A stretch of 64,000 bases of DNA, taken from positions 248,001 to 312,000 of the forward strand of contig CAJQUW010004729.1 of the NCBI GenBank assembly GCA_907163375.1, in the 5' to 3' direction. Below, piece by piece: positions 46,075 through 56,878 of this stretch. The stretch comes from Prostheceraeus crozeri (lineage: Eukaryota > Platyhelminthes > Polycladida > Euryleptidae). Under the pieces are notes generated by a model. That model made no database searches. It saw nothing but the letters and a program-made list of their open reading frames with translations, and was not told the DNA's origin. The position numbers and the translations under genes are program-made. The stretch's first letter is position 1. Each line of letters opens with the position of its first letter.

Positions 46075-46082
46075 ATTTATAT

Positions 46083-46843
46083 AATGTTTGCACACATCGT
46101 TATAACTTTTTTAACTTGCATCAATTGAAGCTGTTTTAACTTGTGCATTGAAGAAATCATATTTTCCCTTTTTTATATACACATTTTCATATCTTTTAAC
46201 ATTTTCAGGTCTACTCCCTGATTCTATTTCAAAAACAATAAAGTTATCTCGGTTTTTACTTTTGCTGATGAAGTACGACATTTATGCTGCTTCATCAACT
46301 TCTGATGGAGCAATTAAATTTTCTTACATGTCTGTATGATCCTTCGTCATGCCATTAACCTCATTGCATGTTTCGCGTCTTCCACCTACTATCCTTATCT
46401 CACTTTCGCCCATTCGTGAGCGCCTACGAGTTCTTGAGATCCATTGAAAACCGTTTTCGTTATAAAAATCAGCTGTCGCCCTATTTCCCGGCCCCCATTG
46501 CTTGGCAGCCATTCAGCATACTATCGCCTATCCTCCTTAACGGTTGCGTAATTGCGAATTTCTACGATTCCCTTTAACTTCTTCATAGTATACAATCGCT
46601 CAAGTAACATTTGGAAATTAGTAGGTATAGGCTACTTGACTGTGGTTTACTTGGTAAACGTATAGCTCCAAATCTCGCTTGATTTGATTCAGTGTGTATT
46701 CTGGGTGATCTTGTATTATCTTAACTCATGTGTCAGTCTTTTCCTCGTCAATCTTTTAGTTGTGCGATGCCCCTCGAACCCAAAATACTGAGCTTTGGTA
46801 TCGACAGACAATGGACCATGCGGTTCCACATGTAATCCCTGCG
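46083..46843. other. Intron 1 sequence without recognised gene
   Basis: Nothing recognised between the small MITE and copy F. Confidence 0.4.
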
Positions 46844-46851
46844 ACTGGAGC

Positions 46852-47076
46852 CACAGAATTAGACCGGTCGTCTCTTCTTCTGTTGCTCAATGATCTGAAT
46901 CGTGGTGATCGGAGCATTTTGAAAGAATTCATAGCAATCCACAAGCGCGCACAACTTTTCCTATCTCTGTAAGGCATTGAAAATTTCTTTTTGTCCACTT
47001 CGTAAGCTCCTGCATGTGCTATAGTCTTGAATCAGTTTGCACTTCTATCAAAGTGAGACGGTTAAACAATTCTGTG
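46852..47076. mobile_element. hAT-type MITE, CACAGAATTA family, copy F
   Basis: 225 bases with ends CACAGAATTAGACCGG and ATTCTGTG. Flanks ACTGGAGC (46844-46851) and ACTCGAGC (47077-47084) agree in 7 of 8 bases. Confidence 0.8.
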
Positions 47077-47304
47077 ACTCGAGCTATCTCGAAATAATCT
47101 TCCGAAAAAGATTCGTAAGCTAAAATGATTCTTTGTTTATCATCCATGGATATTCGTGATCGTTGCATTACACAGGTGGTCATTTAATTGCTTGGAATGA
47201 AATCTATTGACGAACCGGAATTACCGTTGCTGAACTGAAAAATTCTAATATTGACTTGGAATTGCCGCTATAATTGCTACTTCCCGCTGTTTTAACTGAA
47301 ATTG

Positions 47305-47391
47305 GGGCTGTTCATTAACTAAAGTTCTGCCGACAGAAAATTAAACCGATTCTGTCGGTAGAATTTTAGCTAATGAACAGCCCCATTGCCG
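47305..47391. mobile_element. Short MITE / hairpin with GGGGCTGTTCATTA ends
   Basis: GGGGCTGTTCATTAACTAAA and its near-complement TTTTAGCTAATGAACAGCCCC enclose GCCGACAGAAAATTAAACC. ATT on both sides may be a 3-base duplication. It lies 130 bases inside intron 1 from exon 1's donor. Confidence 0.7.
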
Positions 47392-47522
47392 CTATTGTCC
47401 TGATAAGTGCCGCTGATGACCGATAAAACCTGCATAGAGTGAGTGTCGGATTTCTATGGTAAAACTAATGCTGAATAATGAATCATGATAGAAGGTCAAT
47501 AGAATATCGTTTATTAACTTAC

Positions 47523-47567
47523 CACCGATAATAGCAGGAATATCAAATCTAATTTCAACCTTGCCAT
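47523..47567 (-). CDS. Host gene exon 1: start codon and signal peptide
   Basis: ATG at 47567 begins 15 codons, MARLKLDLIFLLLSV, followed by the donor GTAAGTTAAT. A short basic start and then a hydrophobic run is the pattern of a secretory signal peptide. It continues in exon 2 (CTLSCQA), with likely cleavage after A22. The exon ends in phase 0, exactly what exon 2 needs. It is too short to be found as an open reading frame and was recognised from the splice donor, the hydrophobic start and its fit to exon 2. Intron 1 of 6.7 kb follows and contains a hAT MITE, a Tc1/mariner derivative and two other MITEs. An untranslated upstream exon cannot be excluded. Confidence 0.72.
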
Positions 47568-47603
47568 GATAGTTTCGGAGACCTCTGAATGCGAACTATC
47601 GAG

Positions 47604-47641
47604 AACTGATCTATCGAATTTCTCACATATTCGTTTTTAAA
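47604..47641 (-). promoter_or_regulatory. Possible core promoter (TATA-like and Inr-like) of the host gene
   Basis: On the minus strand a TTTAAAAAC block (47641-47633) lies about 34 bases before the A of a TCAGTT initiator-like hexamer (47609-47604). That would give a 5' leader of about 40 bases before the ATG at 47567. Spacing is slightly longer than the usual TATA-to-start distance. Both motifs are short and AT-rich, so they could be chance; no transcript evidence is available. Confidence 0.3.
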
Positions 47642-47659
47642 TGTTTTCTAACTGCTCAT

Positions 47660-48360
47660 CCGATCCTCATTGATTCATTAATGCAACAGCTGAGTCAAAG
47701 GAAGCCATGTGTGCCGTATCTGTTAACTGATCGAAAGTCGAAATCTATGCCTTCCTACAATCATTGATTTAGAACAATGCCATGAATATCCATGGATCCA
47801 TTGGATCTATGAAAGGATCTTACAAAATATTTTGCGATACAAAAGACGTGTGCTCTTCGGTAGCAGCTGAAATGCTGAAAAGAGTAGCAGGCGTGGAATG
47901 TAAAAGCTCGCATGCAACTTTAAAATAATTTGATCCACCATAGCATATGTTTCATTGTCCCAAGTATGCTCCCAACAAAAATCACCTTAACAGTTAACAA
48001 CTCGAAAAGAAATCACAAAGCGATCATGCTCTACATAGAATGTCCAGCCGGTAAAGAATGCCTTTTTACACGTCAGCAAAATCCAGTTCAGAAATTCTAC
48101 ATTTGGATGGTGTAGGAAATAGGAGTTGACAATCTTTGCCAATTAAGAAAAATCAATTTTTGTAATGCATGCAATACCAAACTTGTATTTGACTTCTTAT
48201 AATCACTTTAAGACTGTTGCTATTTCCATGTATTCATGTATTCATGAATTTGTGGATTATACTCCATTTTTGTTGCTGCGTAATTATGAGGTATATAACT
48301 CAGGAAAGTGAAGACACTTGATCAAATGGTAGAGGGCGCTACTAGGCGTCTCGATCGCTC
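47660..48360. other. Region upstream of the host gene without recognised gene
   Basis: AT-rich sequence 5' of the candidate promoter. No coding remnant or terminal repeat was recognised. Confidence 0.4.
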
Positions 48361-49096
48361 TGCAGCAATGTCTTAGAAGTAGAAGTAGATGATTTATATT
48401 GAGAATGAAAATCATTGACAAAACACTTGATGAATACACTTTAGAAACAATGTACGATTGATATATTACATGTACGAGTATAGTATGAAAGAGTACTTAG
48501 TCCTATAGGCATATAGTACACTTGGGTACTTGGGTATACTTCAATAAAATATCAAAAAATAGAAATAAGAAAGCAAAGTTCTACTGAACAAGAATGCCTT
48601 CAAATAATGCACATGTATAAGGTACAAACGAATTAAAACGTCTAGATGTTGCACTGTAGGGTTGAAGATAACGACCGGATCGACATGAGATGTCTGGCAT
48701 AATGCCGTGGAGAATATGATTCTCGTTCTTCGAAGAGAGATGGAAGAGTTTGACAGCAGCTTCTTTACGTCAACGCTTGAGTGGTGGAAACTTGCCGCAA
48801 GGGCAATCTGTAGATCGAAAGTCTTTCGGCAGCGAACATACCATTTTATGGATTCGGTTTTGAAAACGATTCAAACGAGATTCGAGATAGGCAGGCAATT
48901 GAATAAAGACACTTGATGCATGAGCGATTGAGCGATGAGCAATTTTAGACCAGAAATTTGCCGGTCTATGATTTGAAGTTTTTCTCTTCTTGTAAATGCT
49001 CGGACGACCCCGTAAATCCTCAACAATAACCGGCCACCGGTCATCACCGTATTTCCTATTGCTCGACAGAGCGCCGATTGAACCCGTTCTTCCCAT
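48361..49096 (-). mobile_element. Probable LINE C-terminal remnant
   Basis: On the minus strand HRSIAHASSVFIQLPAYLES, then RLNRFQNRIHKMV and STDCPCGKFPPLKR read in one frame. An out-of-frame FNSFVPYTCAL is the kind of end seen in LINE RT proteins. The 3' part has GAATGAAAATCATT like the fragment at 38010-38420. The assignment rests on general character, not a diagnostic motif. Confidence 0.4.
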
Positions 49097-49917
49097 ACAT
49101 GTGCATATTATCCAAGTGATGAACGCAGAATATTCACTCTACGATAATACCTCTTGTGTCTTACATGATGGTGCCGAAATTGACCCTTGTCACACATAAG
49201 CCGTCATTGGCATTATCCTTCCTGCAATATTTTACTTTTGACTTTGCATTGTGTCTTTATGTGATTTCCATTTATTGAGAATAAACGCTTGCTTATTAAT
49301 ATCATTATGGTTGCCAGTTGTCATGTTGACAATGTAAAACCTCATATTATCCTCTCTAGACAACAGTGAGTATCATTGAAAATTAATATCTTCTAGTTAA
49401 CAAATAGATTGATTCAGAACGTGTATATCAGGGTTGGAACCGGCCGACCGGTTAATTTAATTAGACCCATGTTGACCATTTGACGAGCTCATTGTTCCAG
49501 ACTCTTATAGGTCAGCTCGCAGTCGTCAACGTAAACTCAAAAGATTTGAATTTAAATTGCAGTAAACTCAAAAGAGTTGAATTTAACTGTAGTGGAGAGA
49601 GTTCTCAATTCACGTCGCAAATCACTAGAATTCCCTCACAAATGAAAAAGTAAATCTCCCATCAGTAAATCAATTGAAATCAAGTTTGCACGTCGCAGAC
49701 AAAACATTTTGTAGCATCAGCACAGTCAGTGATCAAATTGTTCATCTCTGAACTTTTATCACTCGAAAAGCCTTTATTATATCGGAACTTAGAATTTGTT
49801 GACCGCTTATTAAAGCTTTTTTGTAGAGGCGTGATATAGACATAGGCATGCATTTTTATTGTATCGATGTTATTATAGCATCACACTAGGTGACATGCCA
49901 CGCTCAATCACGCGTAA

Positions 49918-50120
49918 GGCCTCAGCCACACTGAAAGCAAAGCAAACACGAGCTTCCCGAGCGTATCGAGCAAGCGTATGTCCGTAAGGTATTAATAAAT
50001 CCCTCTGCTTTGCTTTGCTCGCTGTGTAGCAGTCTACAACTGCTGTAATAATGACTTTATATTTGCTGCTAAACGCTTTGCTCGGAAACGCTTGGAAAAG
50101 CTTGCAGTGTAGCTGAGGCC
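49918..50120. mobile_element. 203-base MITE with GGCCTCAGCCACACTG ends and TAA duplication
   Basis: GGCCTCAGCCACACTGAAAGC is mirrored by CAGTGTAGCTGAGGCC, with TAA at 49915-49917 and 50121-50123. It is Harbinger-like by ends and 3-base duplication. The uninterrupted sequence at this point is seen in the copy at 56879-57343. Confidence 0.78.
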
Positions 50121-51400
50121 TAATTCACGCGTGAACCACGCGTAATTACACATGACCCTAAACATCCGTGGCTATGCGGGATATAACTGCAATATCTGTT
50201 ATATAAGTTAGTATAGTTGGCAGTGCTGTTATATAGACTTTCCGTCTCATGTGTCTGCATCAGGGCTGTGGAGCCGATGCGTTATCTCATCGGCTCCGGC
50301 TCCGGCTCCACGACACTGATGTGAAAGGCTCCGGCTCGGCTCCGGCTCCGGCTCCGACTTCAAATTCAGGTTCTATCTATGCTGGTTATCCTGGATCCGT
50401 TGAACGGGTTTTTTGGATAACGGTGTGGCCTTTAGAGGCTTGCTACAATCATCAAATTAGTTTTCATTAACAAGCAACGACTTAAGTTAATAATAAAAAT
50501 GATAATAGCCTAATATAATGACAAATAACATACTTGTCATATATTTTTGCATGAATTGACTATCTCTGAAAGATAAAATAAAGTTATAGCCAGGATTGGT
50601 TAAATTAGATAAAGATCTCCCGCACTGGCTAAAAATAAATTGGCCTAGCCTGCAACCAGTCTACTACGAGGCTACATTAAATAAGACCACATGAGTGATG
50701 ATGATATACCTAATTAGCCGTCACAGAGGCCGAATAGTAGTATAAGCTTTTTAACAAAGCTTGAATATGAAACTGGATAGCGTATGCCTCTAAATAGCTT
50801 ATAGGGCCTGTATCTACTCGAACATGGAAAGGGTATAGGCTATATAGCCAAATATACCGTATCAATAAAGATATCAATTGCTTTATTGAATATTAATGTG
50901 TATATAGGCTAGCTTAGGTTGTTATTGCTATTTGTTGTTGCCGTTATCCAATAGTCTGTTGATCCATGAATAATATGATCGGTGGGTAGCCCACGACTCA
51001 TCATCTGTAGAAATTGTAATTCAGATAGTCTCATTGCAGTGTAGGCTAGAAATGTACAATTGAAAATTATACTTAAAAAGATTAAAAATATCTAATTTAG
51101 GACGAGTTTTGTAATTCTATGCAGCATACTTAATAAGTTAAGGCTTAACTTACATTATGTTAATTTCGTATTTTTCATTATGGCGTAAAGTTGCACTAAA
51201 TAATTCATCAATGATTCATGTATATTATTGTATTCAATTTATGTGAAACATATTACCACTATTCCTCTGATGATGGTTAGGCTGATGAAATGAAAGCAAG
51301 AAACTAGAATACGAATCAACTATTTATAATCAAAATTCAAAATCTTAAAATCTAAATCTTGCTGATAGGGCTTATACATGTATGTCATTCAACAGTACTA

Positions 51401-53262
51401 CTATTCATTGGTTCTAATGAACAACAGTGCATCGATGAGATCTAGCTTCATGCAGCTCCTGTTTGATGGCTGCAAAAGTTTAAGGGAACTAAAAAGTCTT
51501 TCGACGGACACCTGTGATATCGGCATTGCAGATACAATTTTTCTAGCCTGTACCAATTCATCGCATAATTCATATTGCTTGTCTTCGCTGTTCAATAACT
51601 TCCAGAGGTCTCCTTTTCGTCGACCACTGTTTCTTAATGCTTCAATATTTTTCTCCAAGGTGCTCGCGAAGGTTTGATTTTCCTTGTCAGATGAATTGCT
51701 TGATTTCTGCATTCTTTGCAATTTGTCGAGTTCTTTCTCATATTCGTCAGCTTCAGGATCATCGGTAGCATCAGAAATCTCTTCGTAATGTTCAGTTTTC
51801 GTTTCTGTCATGTCTGCATTTGTGGAATGCAATTTCATTGCCACTTTCTTCAAGGTATGAATTCCTGTTATTTCTTGGGCTGTGTCTTTTAAGCCTATAC
51901 GGTACCTGGGATCACAGAATACTGCTGCCAGGAAAAGTTCGCTTGAAAAAAGTAGCGATTCTCTCTGTTGAAGTGACTGAAGGATGTCTTTCGCGATCGG
52001 TCTTCGCGATCTTTTTCTAACCTAAGCTTTAATAATTGAAACTGTTTTAAGAAGTCTCCTGGCGAAATCTGGGCAGATTGGAGTCTCAAAGTAACTTCAA
52101 AGGGAAACTTCAATATTTTCTTCATTTGCGCAACTTCAGCCCAAATAGCCGCGCTCAGTTTAAGATCATTGTTGATTTCTCCAATTTCTTGAATCGTTTC
52201 TTTTATCTCAAGAAGACGATGTAGCATCATGTATGTTGATCCCCATCTAGTTTCATTGTCCAGTATCGCCATCTTGCATCCTCTTTTTTTCAGAAGGGCT
52301 TGTAGATTGGGTGTCCGAAGCTTTCGAACTACAAATCGCAATTTGGCAAGGCGATTTTGGCAGTTTTGTTTCTTCAAGCCATCCCTAATGGCGAGTTGTA
52401 ATGTATGAATACCACATCTCATATGTTGGATATTGATACTTTCAATGCCATTTTCAATTTCACGTGAATCATCATCTGTAGGATCAGTTTCCTCTTCGAT
52501 CTCCTCGATCTCAAATTCGTCTGAATGGTCATTGATTAAGTTTTCATTGAGAATTTTTACGCCCTTCGTCATATTAGAAGCGTTATCTACAACAACTGCT
52601 AAAATCTGACATGCCGAACTTCGATATTATTTCTTCCGTCATATTAGCCACATCTTTTCCCTGATGTTTACCACCACTGTCGAGTATTCCTAAAGTTTTC
52701 ACAACAATTGGGGTTGGACTGTTCTGTTCACTATAGAACTGGACATTTACTGCAAAGAAATTTCTATGTAAGCAAGTGGCAGCATCTGCTTTAACGAAAA
52801 GCAGTTTTCCTGATAGCATTGATTTCAATTCGTTTTGTTTCGTTTCTGCTTCGTCAAGAAAATACTTGCGGATGGTCCCCCGATCTATACTAAGACCAAG
52901 TTTTCTAGCCATTTCACTACCTAGCATTCGAAATCCATCGCCTTCAAATGCGTGTAATGGAGTTCCTGACGCAGCCATTTTAACAATTCCATTCTTAAAT
53001 AATCTGCGGTCATTTCAATTTTGACTGAAGTTTGTTTGATATTGAAAAATGAATAAATAGGCTGTTCTGCAATGAGTCCTGGTGCAGAATTTTGTTTCAA
53101 AACTTTTGCTGGCTTCGTTGAATATGACTTGAGAGCATCATGTTCCTGAACTAACTTTGACTCCTCCAGGTGTGATCTTTCCAGATGTCGTTTCAAATTA
53201 AAGCAGATGCTGGATCCAACCTGAAAAAGAAACAATACATTTAACAAAGTGTCTTCTTTCAA
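51401..53262 (-). CDS. hAT transposase gene, interrupted
   Basis: A BED-finger-like end (CFNLKRHLERSH) follows an acceptor-like TTTTTCAG at about 53221, so an upstream exon is likely. Next come RMLGSEMARKLGLSIDRGTI, ILDSGGKHQGKDV and MTEEIISKFGMSDF. VVDNASNMTKGVKILNE and LDNETRWGSTYMMLHRLLEI (RNase-H-fold positions) follow in a second frame, and the C-terminal dimerisation motif ISQVSVERLFSSLKLLQPSN closes a third. Compared with intact hAT proteins the gene has about two frame interruptions, near 52575-52610 and 51860-51895. It would cut and rejoin DNA at the CAGGG ends. Probably inactive now. Confidence 0.85.
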
Positions 53263-53673
53263 ACTTGCAATTCTCTTGTCTACCTACATGTATAATTGTG
53301 CTAACCAGTATCTGACTATCATGAAATACATATTTTAACGCGTTATAGCGTTTTATAAACATTTGCACTTTGCAGTATGAATGAGTACCACACTGTGAAA
53401 TATAATTCGTGAGTACTGTGTATATTTTACTAAGTTCATTTAATTTAGGTTTAATTTTTATGTTGAAAACTTCACACTTTTCGTGGATATCTACTGGGCC
53501 GTACGTTGTCATTTATATATATATAATGGTATTTATATATTTATATATATATTATTTATATAATATATATTATATATTTATATATATATTTATATATGGT
53601 ATATTTATATATATATATAATAGTATTTAGTATTAGTTTTCTGTTATAACAGAAAATTCAGAAATGGATAAAA

Positions 53674-54065
53674 ATATAGAATAAATTAAATCCCACAGGT
53701 CATCAAGAAAAAAGCTTTGATTTGTTTCAGTGCCGGACCGGTTTCACTTGGTCACCTCCAAGCTTTTCAAGGGCTATACATATAATGAATTCAAATAATC
53801 ATAACATAGGCTACACATACATAGTAAGTGAAGTACATAAATGTCATGGATGAAAATAAAATTGACGATGTCTGTGGCATTTTCAATTTTATTTTCATCC
53901 ATGACATTTATGTACTTCACTTACTATGTATGTGTAGCCTATGTTATGATTATTTGAATTCATTATAAGTATAGCCCTTGAAAAGCTTGGAGGTGACCAA
54001 GTGAAACCGGTCGGGCACTGAAACAAATCAAAGCTTTTTTCTTGATGACCTGTGGGATTTAATTT

Positions 54066-54075
<10 letters not shown>
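53674..54075. repeat. Long near-perfect hairpin inside the hAT element
   Basis: Arms of about 185 bases pair almost throughout: AAATCCCACAGGTCATCAAG, TTTCACTTGGTCACCTCC and TACATAAATGTCATGGATG all recur inverted. They surround a short centre near ATTGACGATGTCTGTGG. TA-rich simple repeats flank it (53510-53630 and 54070-54100). It may be a foldback element that inserted in TA repeats, or two opposed Penelope-type ends. No coding. Confidence 0.78.
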
Positions 54076-54102
<27 letters not shown>

Positions 54103-55798
54103 CCACCGGAAAAACGTCAGATGGATGACCTGTGACCCGCAGACCCATTTCCATCTTTGTACATAGTCATAGCTCCGATACATCTTTGGTTGTCGAATAA
54201 TTTGAATTAGTCGGCCATAATGTAAATGGGCAGATGTAAATGGGTGAAATAGCTATGGGATATTCAAAGTAACTAAAAGACAAAATTATCATAGCTATGT
54301 GTTCATCATTGCAAGCAAAGTCAAATACCATTTTGACATAGTATTACACGCACGCTTTTTGCCTACAATGTGTCATTATTATGTAGATTTTGCATGTAAC
54401 AATGCAGAATTTTGAGTGCGTGCAAGCGCACGAACTCGTGTGAAGAGTTATCCCTCCAATCAAAATTGATCAAATTGAATAATCGATTGTTTTGAAAAAT
54501 GTAGGTGGGGGACTGCACAAGAGCCTACAATACAATCTAAGGAAATTGGCATTGTCACAGATGCCAGTAGCTTCTGTCAGTAGCCATACCGATAGATGGT
54601 AACCTAAATAGTAACCGTATTAGATTTAAGACATTGCGCAAGAAATGTAGCTATATTATCTTTGCTGACTGAACTGGAAATGTGTACATAAATGACTGAC
54701 GACTTGTCTCTAGGAATCTACAATCATCTAGTTAGCATGCATATAAAAAGTCTTCAAATTAATGGATTTTGGAGAATTGTCACTAAAAGCTATGGAAATA
54801 TGTGTAAATATAATACATATAATACAAAAGAAGGCAGCAACTGCAAAGAAAGATATCGTGGAGGACAGATCACTGGTATACTTAAAAGACATATCTTTAG
54901 ATTTCAAATGGTTTAATTTTTTATGATGCCAATTAATACCTTTCAAAATTCTAAATTTATATCAAATCTCAAACTATCGGAGCCGGAGCCTTTGTGATAA
55001 ATCGGCTCCGGCTCCGGCTCCGACCAAAACCATCGGCTCCTTAAGGCTCCGGCTCGGCTCCGGCACCACAGCCCTGGTCTGCATGTATCAGAGGATAAAC
55101 AATGTGATAGGACCTCAATTTCATGCTCAGGGAAGACAGAACATGCTTAGCGGTTCATCCGTGGTTCAAGCGTAGACGACGCGTAGACGACGCGCAAACT
55201 ATAAACGCTCGCCCGCGCGTATTCATAAACATTCCCCATGTTTTAACAGCATCAGATCAAATAATTTCTGACTCTTAGTGCATCGCGTATGTACGCGGGT
55301 AGAAGAATTGAATGTCCTTAATCACGGATGTTTGGAGTGTTCCGTAATTACGCGTGAAACACGCGTGGCATGTCACCTAGTGCAAAGCCCGTTTTGCTTC
55401 TGTTTTCGATTTCCTTGCGTTTGACAGACTTTGAAAATGCAGTTTACATCATCAAAAGTTATAAAGTATGCCTACAACTCATTCATAAATGAGTCATTAC
55501 GTACATTACTGCTCATCGTACAAAACATGATATCTAAATGCGAGTCATTGCATTGTATGATTATGTAGTAATACGTATCTCTCGCTAATCCGGATTACCG
55601 GATGGCCTGCCATTCTTGTATTTTACGTATGCAGTGTGGAAGTTGAATAATGTCTAATGGCATAAGTTGTTCCTCAGACAAAATAATGTGTGAAGGTCAA
55701 AGCCTTGACCAACCGGTATGGAGATGCCAGCCATCGGCCCATTCCCGACCGACCGACCGGTTTTAAATAAGCCGGTCGGTTCCAACCCTAGTGTACAT

Positions 55799-56400
55799 TA
55801 TTAGTGTAATGTAATGCACTAAGGCCTAATACATGAAGTTACCGAAAGATCAGACATAATTATCAGAGATAAATCTAATCCATTCATATTATTGTAACGA
55901 TCTGATTTATTAGCTACTGGTAGTATTTAATGTAACCGCATGACTGATAGGTGCTAAATAAACCAACAGAAGTGAAACAGACTTAAATTAATTAAATGAT
56001 GCCAGGATGCAGCAAGAATCTAAACACTAGTAGAAATATGCAGGTTGGCGGTTCATTCAGAACCTTAAAACTGTGCAAAAATCACCAACGTAAAACTACA
56101 TTAGTGGGAAAGGTAGACTATCTGATCAATAAGCTTTCACTAAAGCTTCAATTCGTAAAATACTTATGATTTCAATGTTCATAAGGGGTGCACTAATTTG
56201 TGCACTGTGATCAAAATGGAATCTTTTCTCGGAATGAGCTATTTGCACAGGGGATGCCTTATTTGGGTCAGAAGCGTGCAACCTGCGGCCTTAGGAGTCT
56301 CCACGTGTGAACTTCATGACTCTTTATACAGTATCATTTCGGTCTTTCAATGATACTGTGATCTGAGAAGCAGAAGATTTATAAAAATACAGAGATCATC
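55799..56400. other. Stretch without recognised gene
   Basis: Nothing recognised. Confidence 0.4.
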
Positions 56401-56878
56401 ATTTGTGTGATGATAATAATAGCTTTTATTGTTTGGTTCACAGGTATCTGCATACATTCGGTGAACGCAATTACATAACACAAGAGGCACAAGAATTGTG
56501 ACGTTGATGCGGAACAGCACATTGATAAGGCTTCCTATCTATCGTCCATGTATCATTAAAAGTGAGTTCATTAACCGGTAACGTGATGTAGGCGATTTTT
56601 ATAGCGCGGTCGCAAGTTCAGAAGGAACAAAGAAGGCTGCCTCAGATAACACACTATAAATGAATCCTGCAGCGTTGAAGAGAGTAGAATGATCACACAT
56701 GATGAATGCTTTGGCGTCGAAGAAAGTTTCTTGAACAAGGTATGAACAGTTAATATGCTGAATATTGGAAGCAGAAGTATATGGGAGGCAATTTCGTAGT
56801 AATACAGCAAGGCAAGTCAAGCGGCAAAGAAAGAAGCATGGTGCCGACAGGAGGCGTGCAACATAAGACCGCACGCCG
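56401..56878 (-). mobile_element. Possible LINE 3' end with simple-repeat tail
   Basis: On the minus strand the sequence ends in AAAGCTATTATTATCATCAC, a tail similar to that at 38016-38030. An open frame (56599-56874) precedes it but shows no diagnostic RT motif. Confidence 0.25.

Larger units (their letters stand above)
4658..47567 (-). other. Host gene span: signal peptide, tandem Notch-ligand-N-terminus-like modules and EGF domains (5' part)
   Basis: Seven minus-strand exons (47523-47567, 40721-40848, 39780-39882, 37062-37198, 20634-20874, 10962-11149, 4658-4790) join without breaking frame: phases are 0, 2, 0, 2, 0, 2, 0. All acceptors end in AG after a pyrimidine run and the donors are GTAAG or GTAAAT. 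The 325 residues read: signal peptide 1-22, MNNL-like module about 24-137 with a DSL-like start at 139-159, EGF-like 159-191 and 198-236, second MNNL-like module from about 237 to at least 325. In Notch ligands MNNL plus DSL bind Notch; a role in cell-surface recognition is inferred only from this layout. No transmembrane segment is seen because the 3' end lies beyond the window. Introns of 6.7, 0.8, 2.6, 16.2, 9.5 and 6.2 kb are filled with mobile elements. Ortholog unknown. Confidence 0.8.
50261..55076 (-). mobile_element. hAT transposon, nearly full length (4.8 kb)
   Basis: Ends CAGGGCTGTGGAGCCGATG and GGCTCGGCTCCGGCACCACAGCCCTG-type (its last bases CCACAGCCCTG), with perfect 8-base duplication GTCTGCAT (50253-50260 and 55077-55084). 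Subterminal arrays of CGGCTC/GGAGCC hexamers lie inside both ends, as usual for hAT transposase binding sites. The transposase gene is on the minus strand at 53262-51401. A 400-base hairpin lies within at 53674-54075. The CAGGGCTGTGGAG end type is known from hAT elements of several animals. Confidence 0.9.
49884..55382. mobile_element. CACTAGGTGACATGCC-family MITE, copy 2, split by a hAT and a small MITE
   Basis: The terminal blocks CACTAGGTGACATGCCACGC and GCGTGGCATGTCACCTAGTG are intact. Outside the inserts (49918-50120 and 50261-55084) it aligns in reverse with the uninterrupted copy at 56879-57343. Confidence 0.8.
49439..55790. mobile_element. Outer element of a nest: CAGGGTTGGAACCGGCC group
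   Basis: The left end CAGGGTTGGAACCGGCCGACC and the right end GGTCGGTTCCAACCCTA are inverted. Flanks GTGTATAT (49431-49438) and GTGTACAT (55791-55798) agree in 7 of 8. The element's own sequence is 49439-49883 plus 55383-55790, under 0.9 kb, with no transposase. Everything between is later insertions. Confidence 0.75.

Noticed and set aside
53409-53630. Isoleucine/tyrosine-rich open frame
   Set aside because: It is produced by a TATATA simple repeat.
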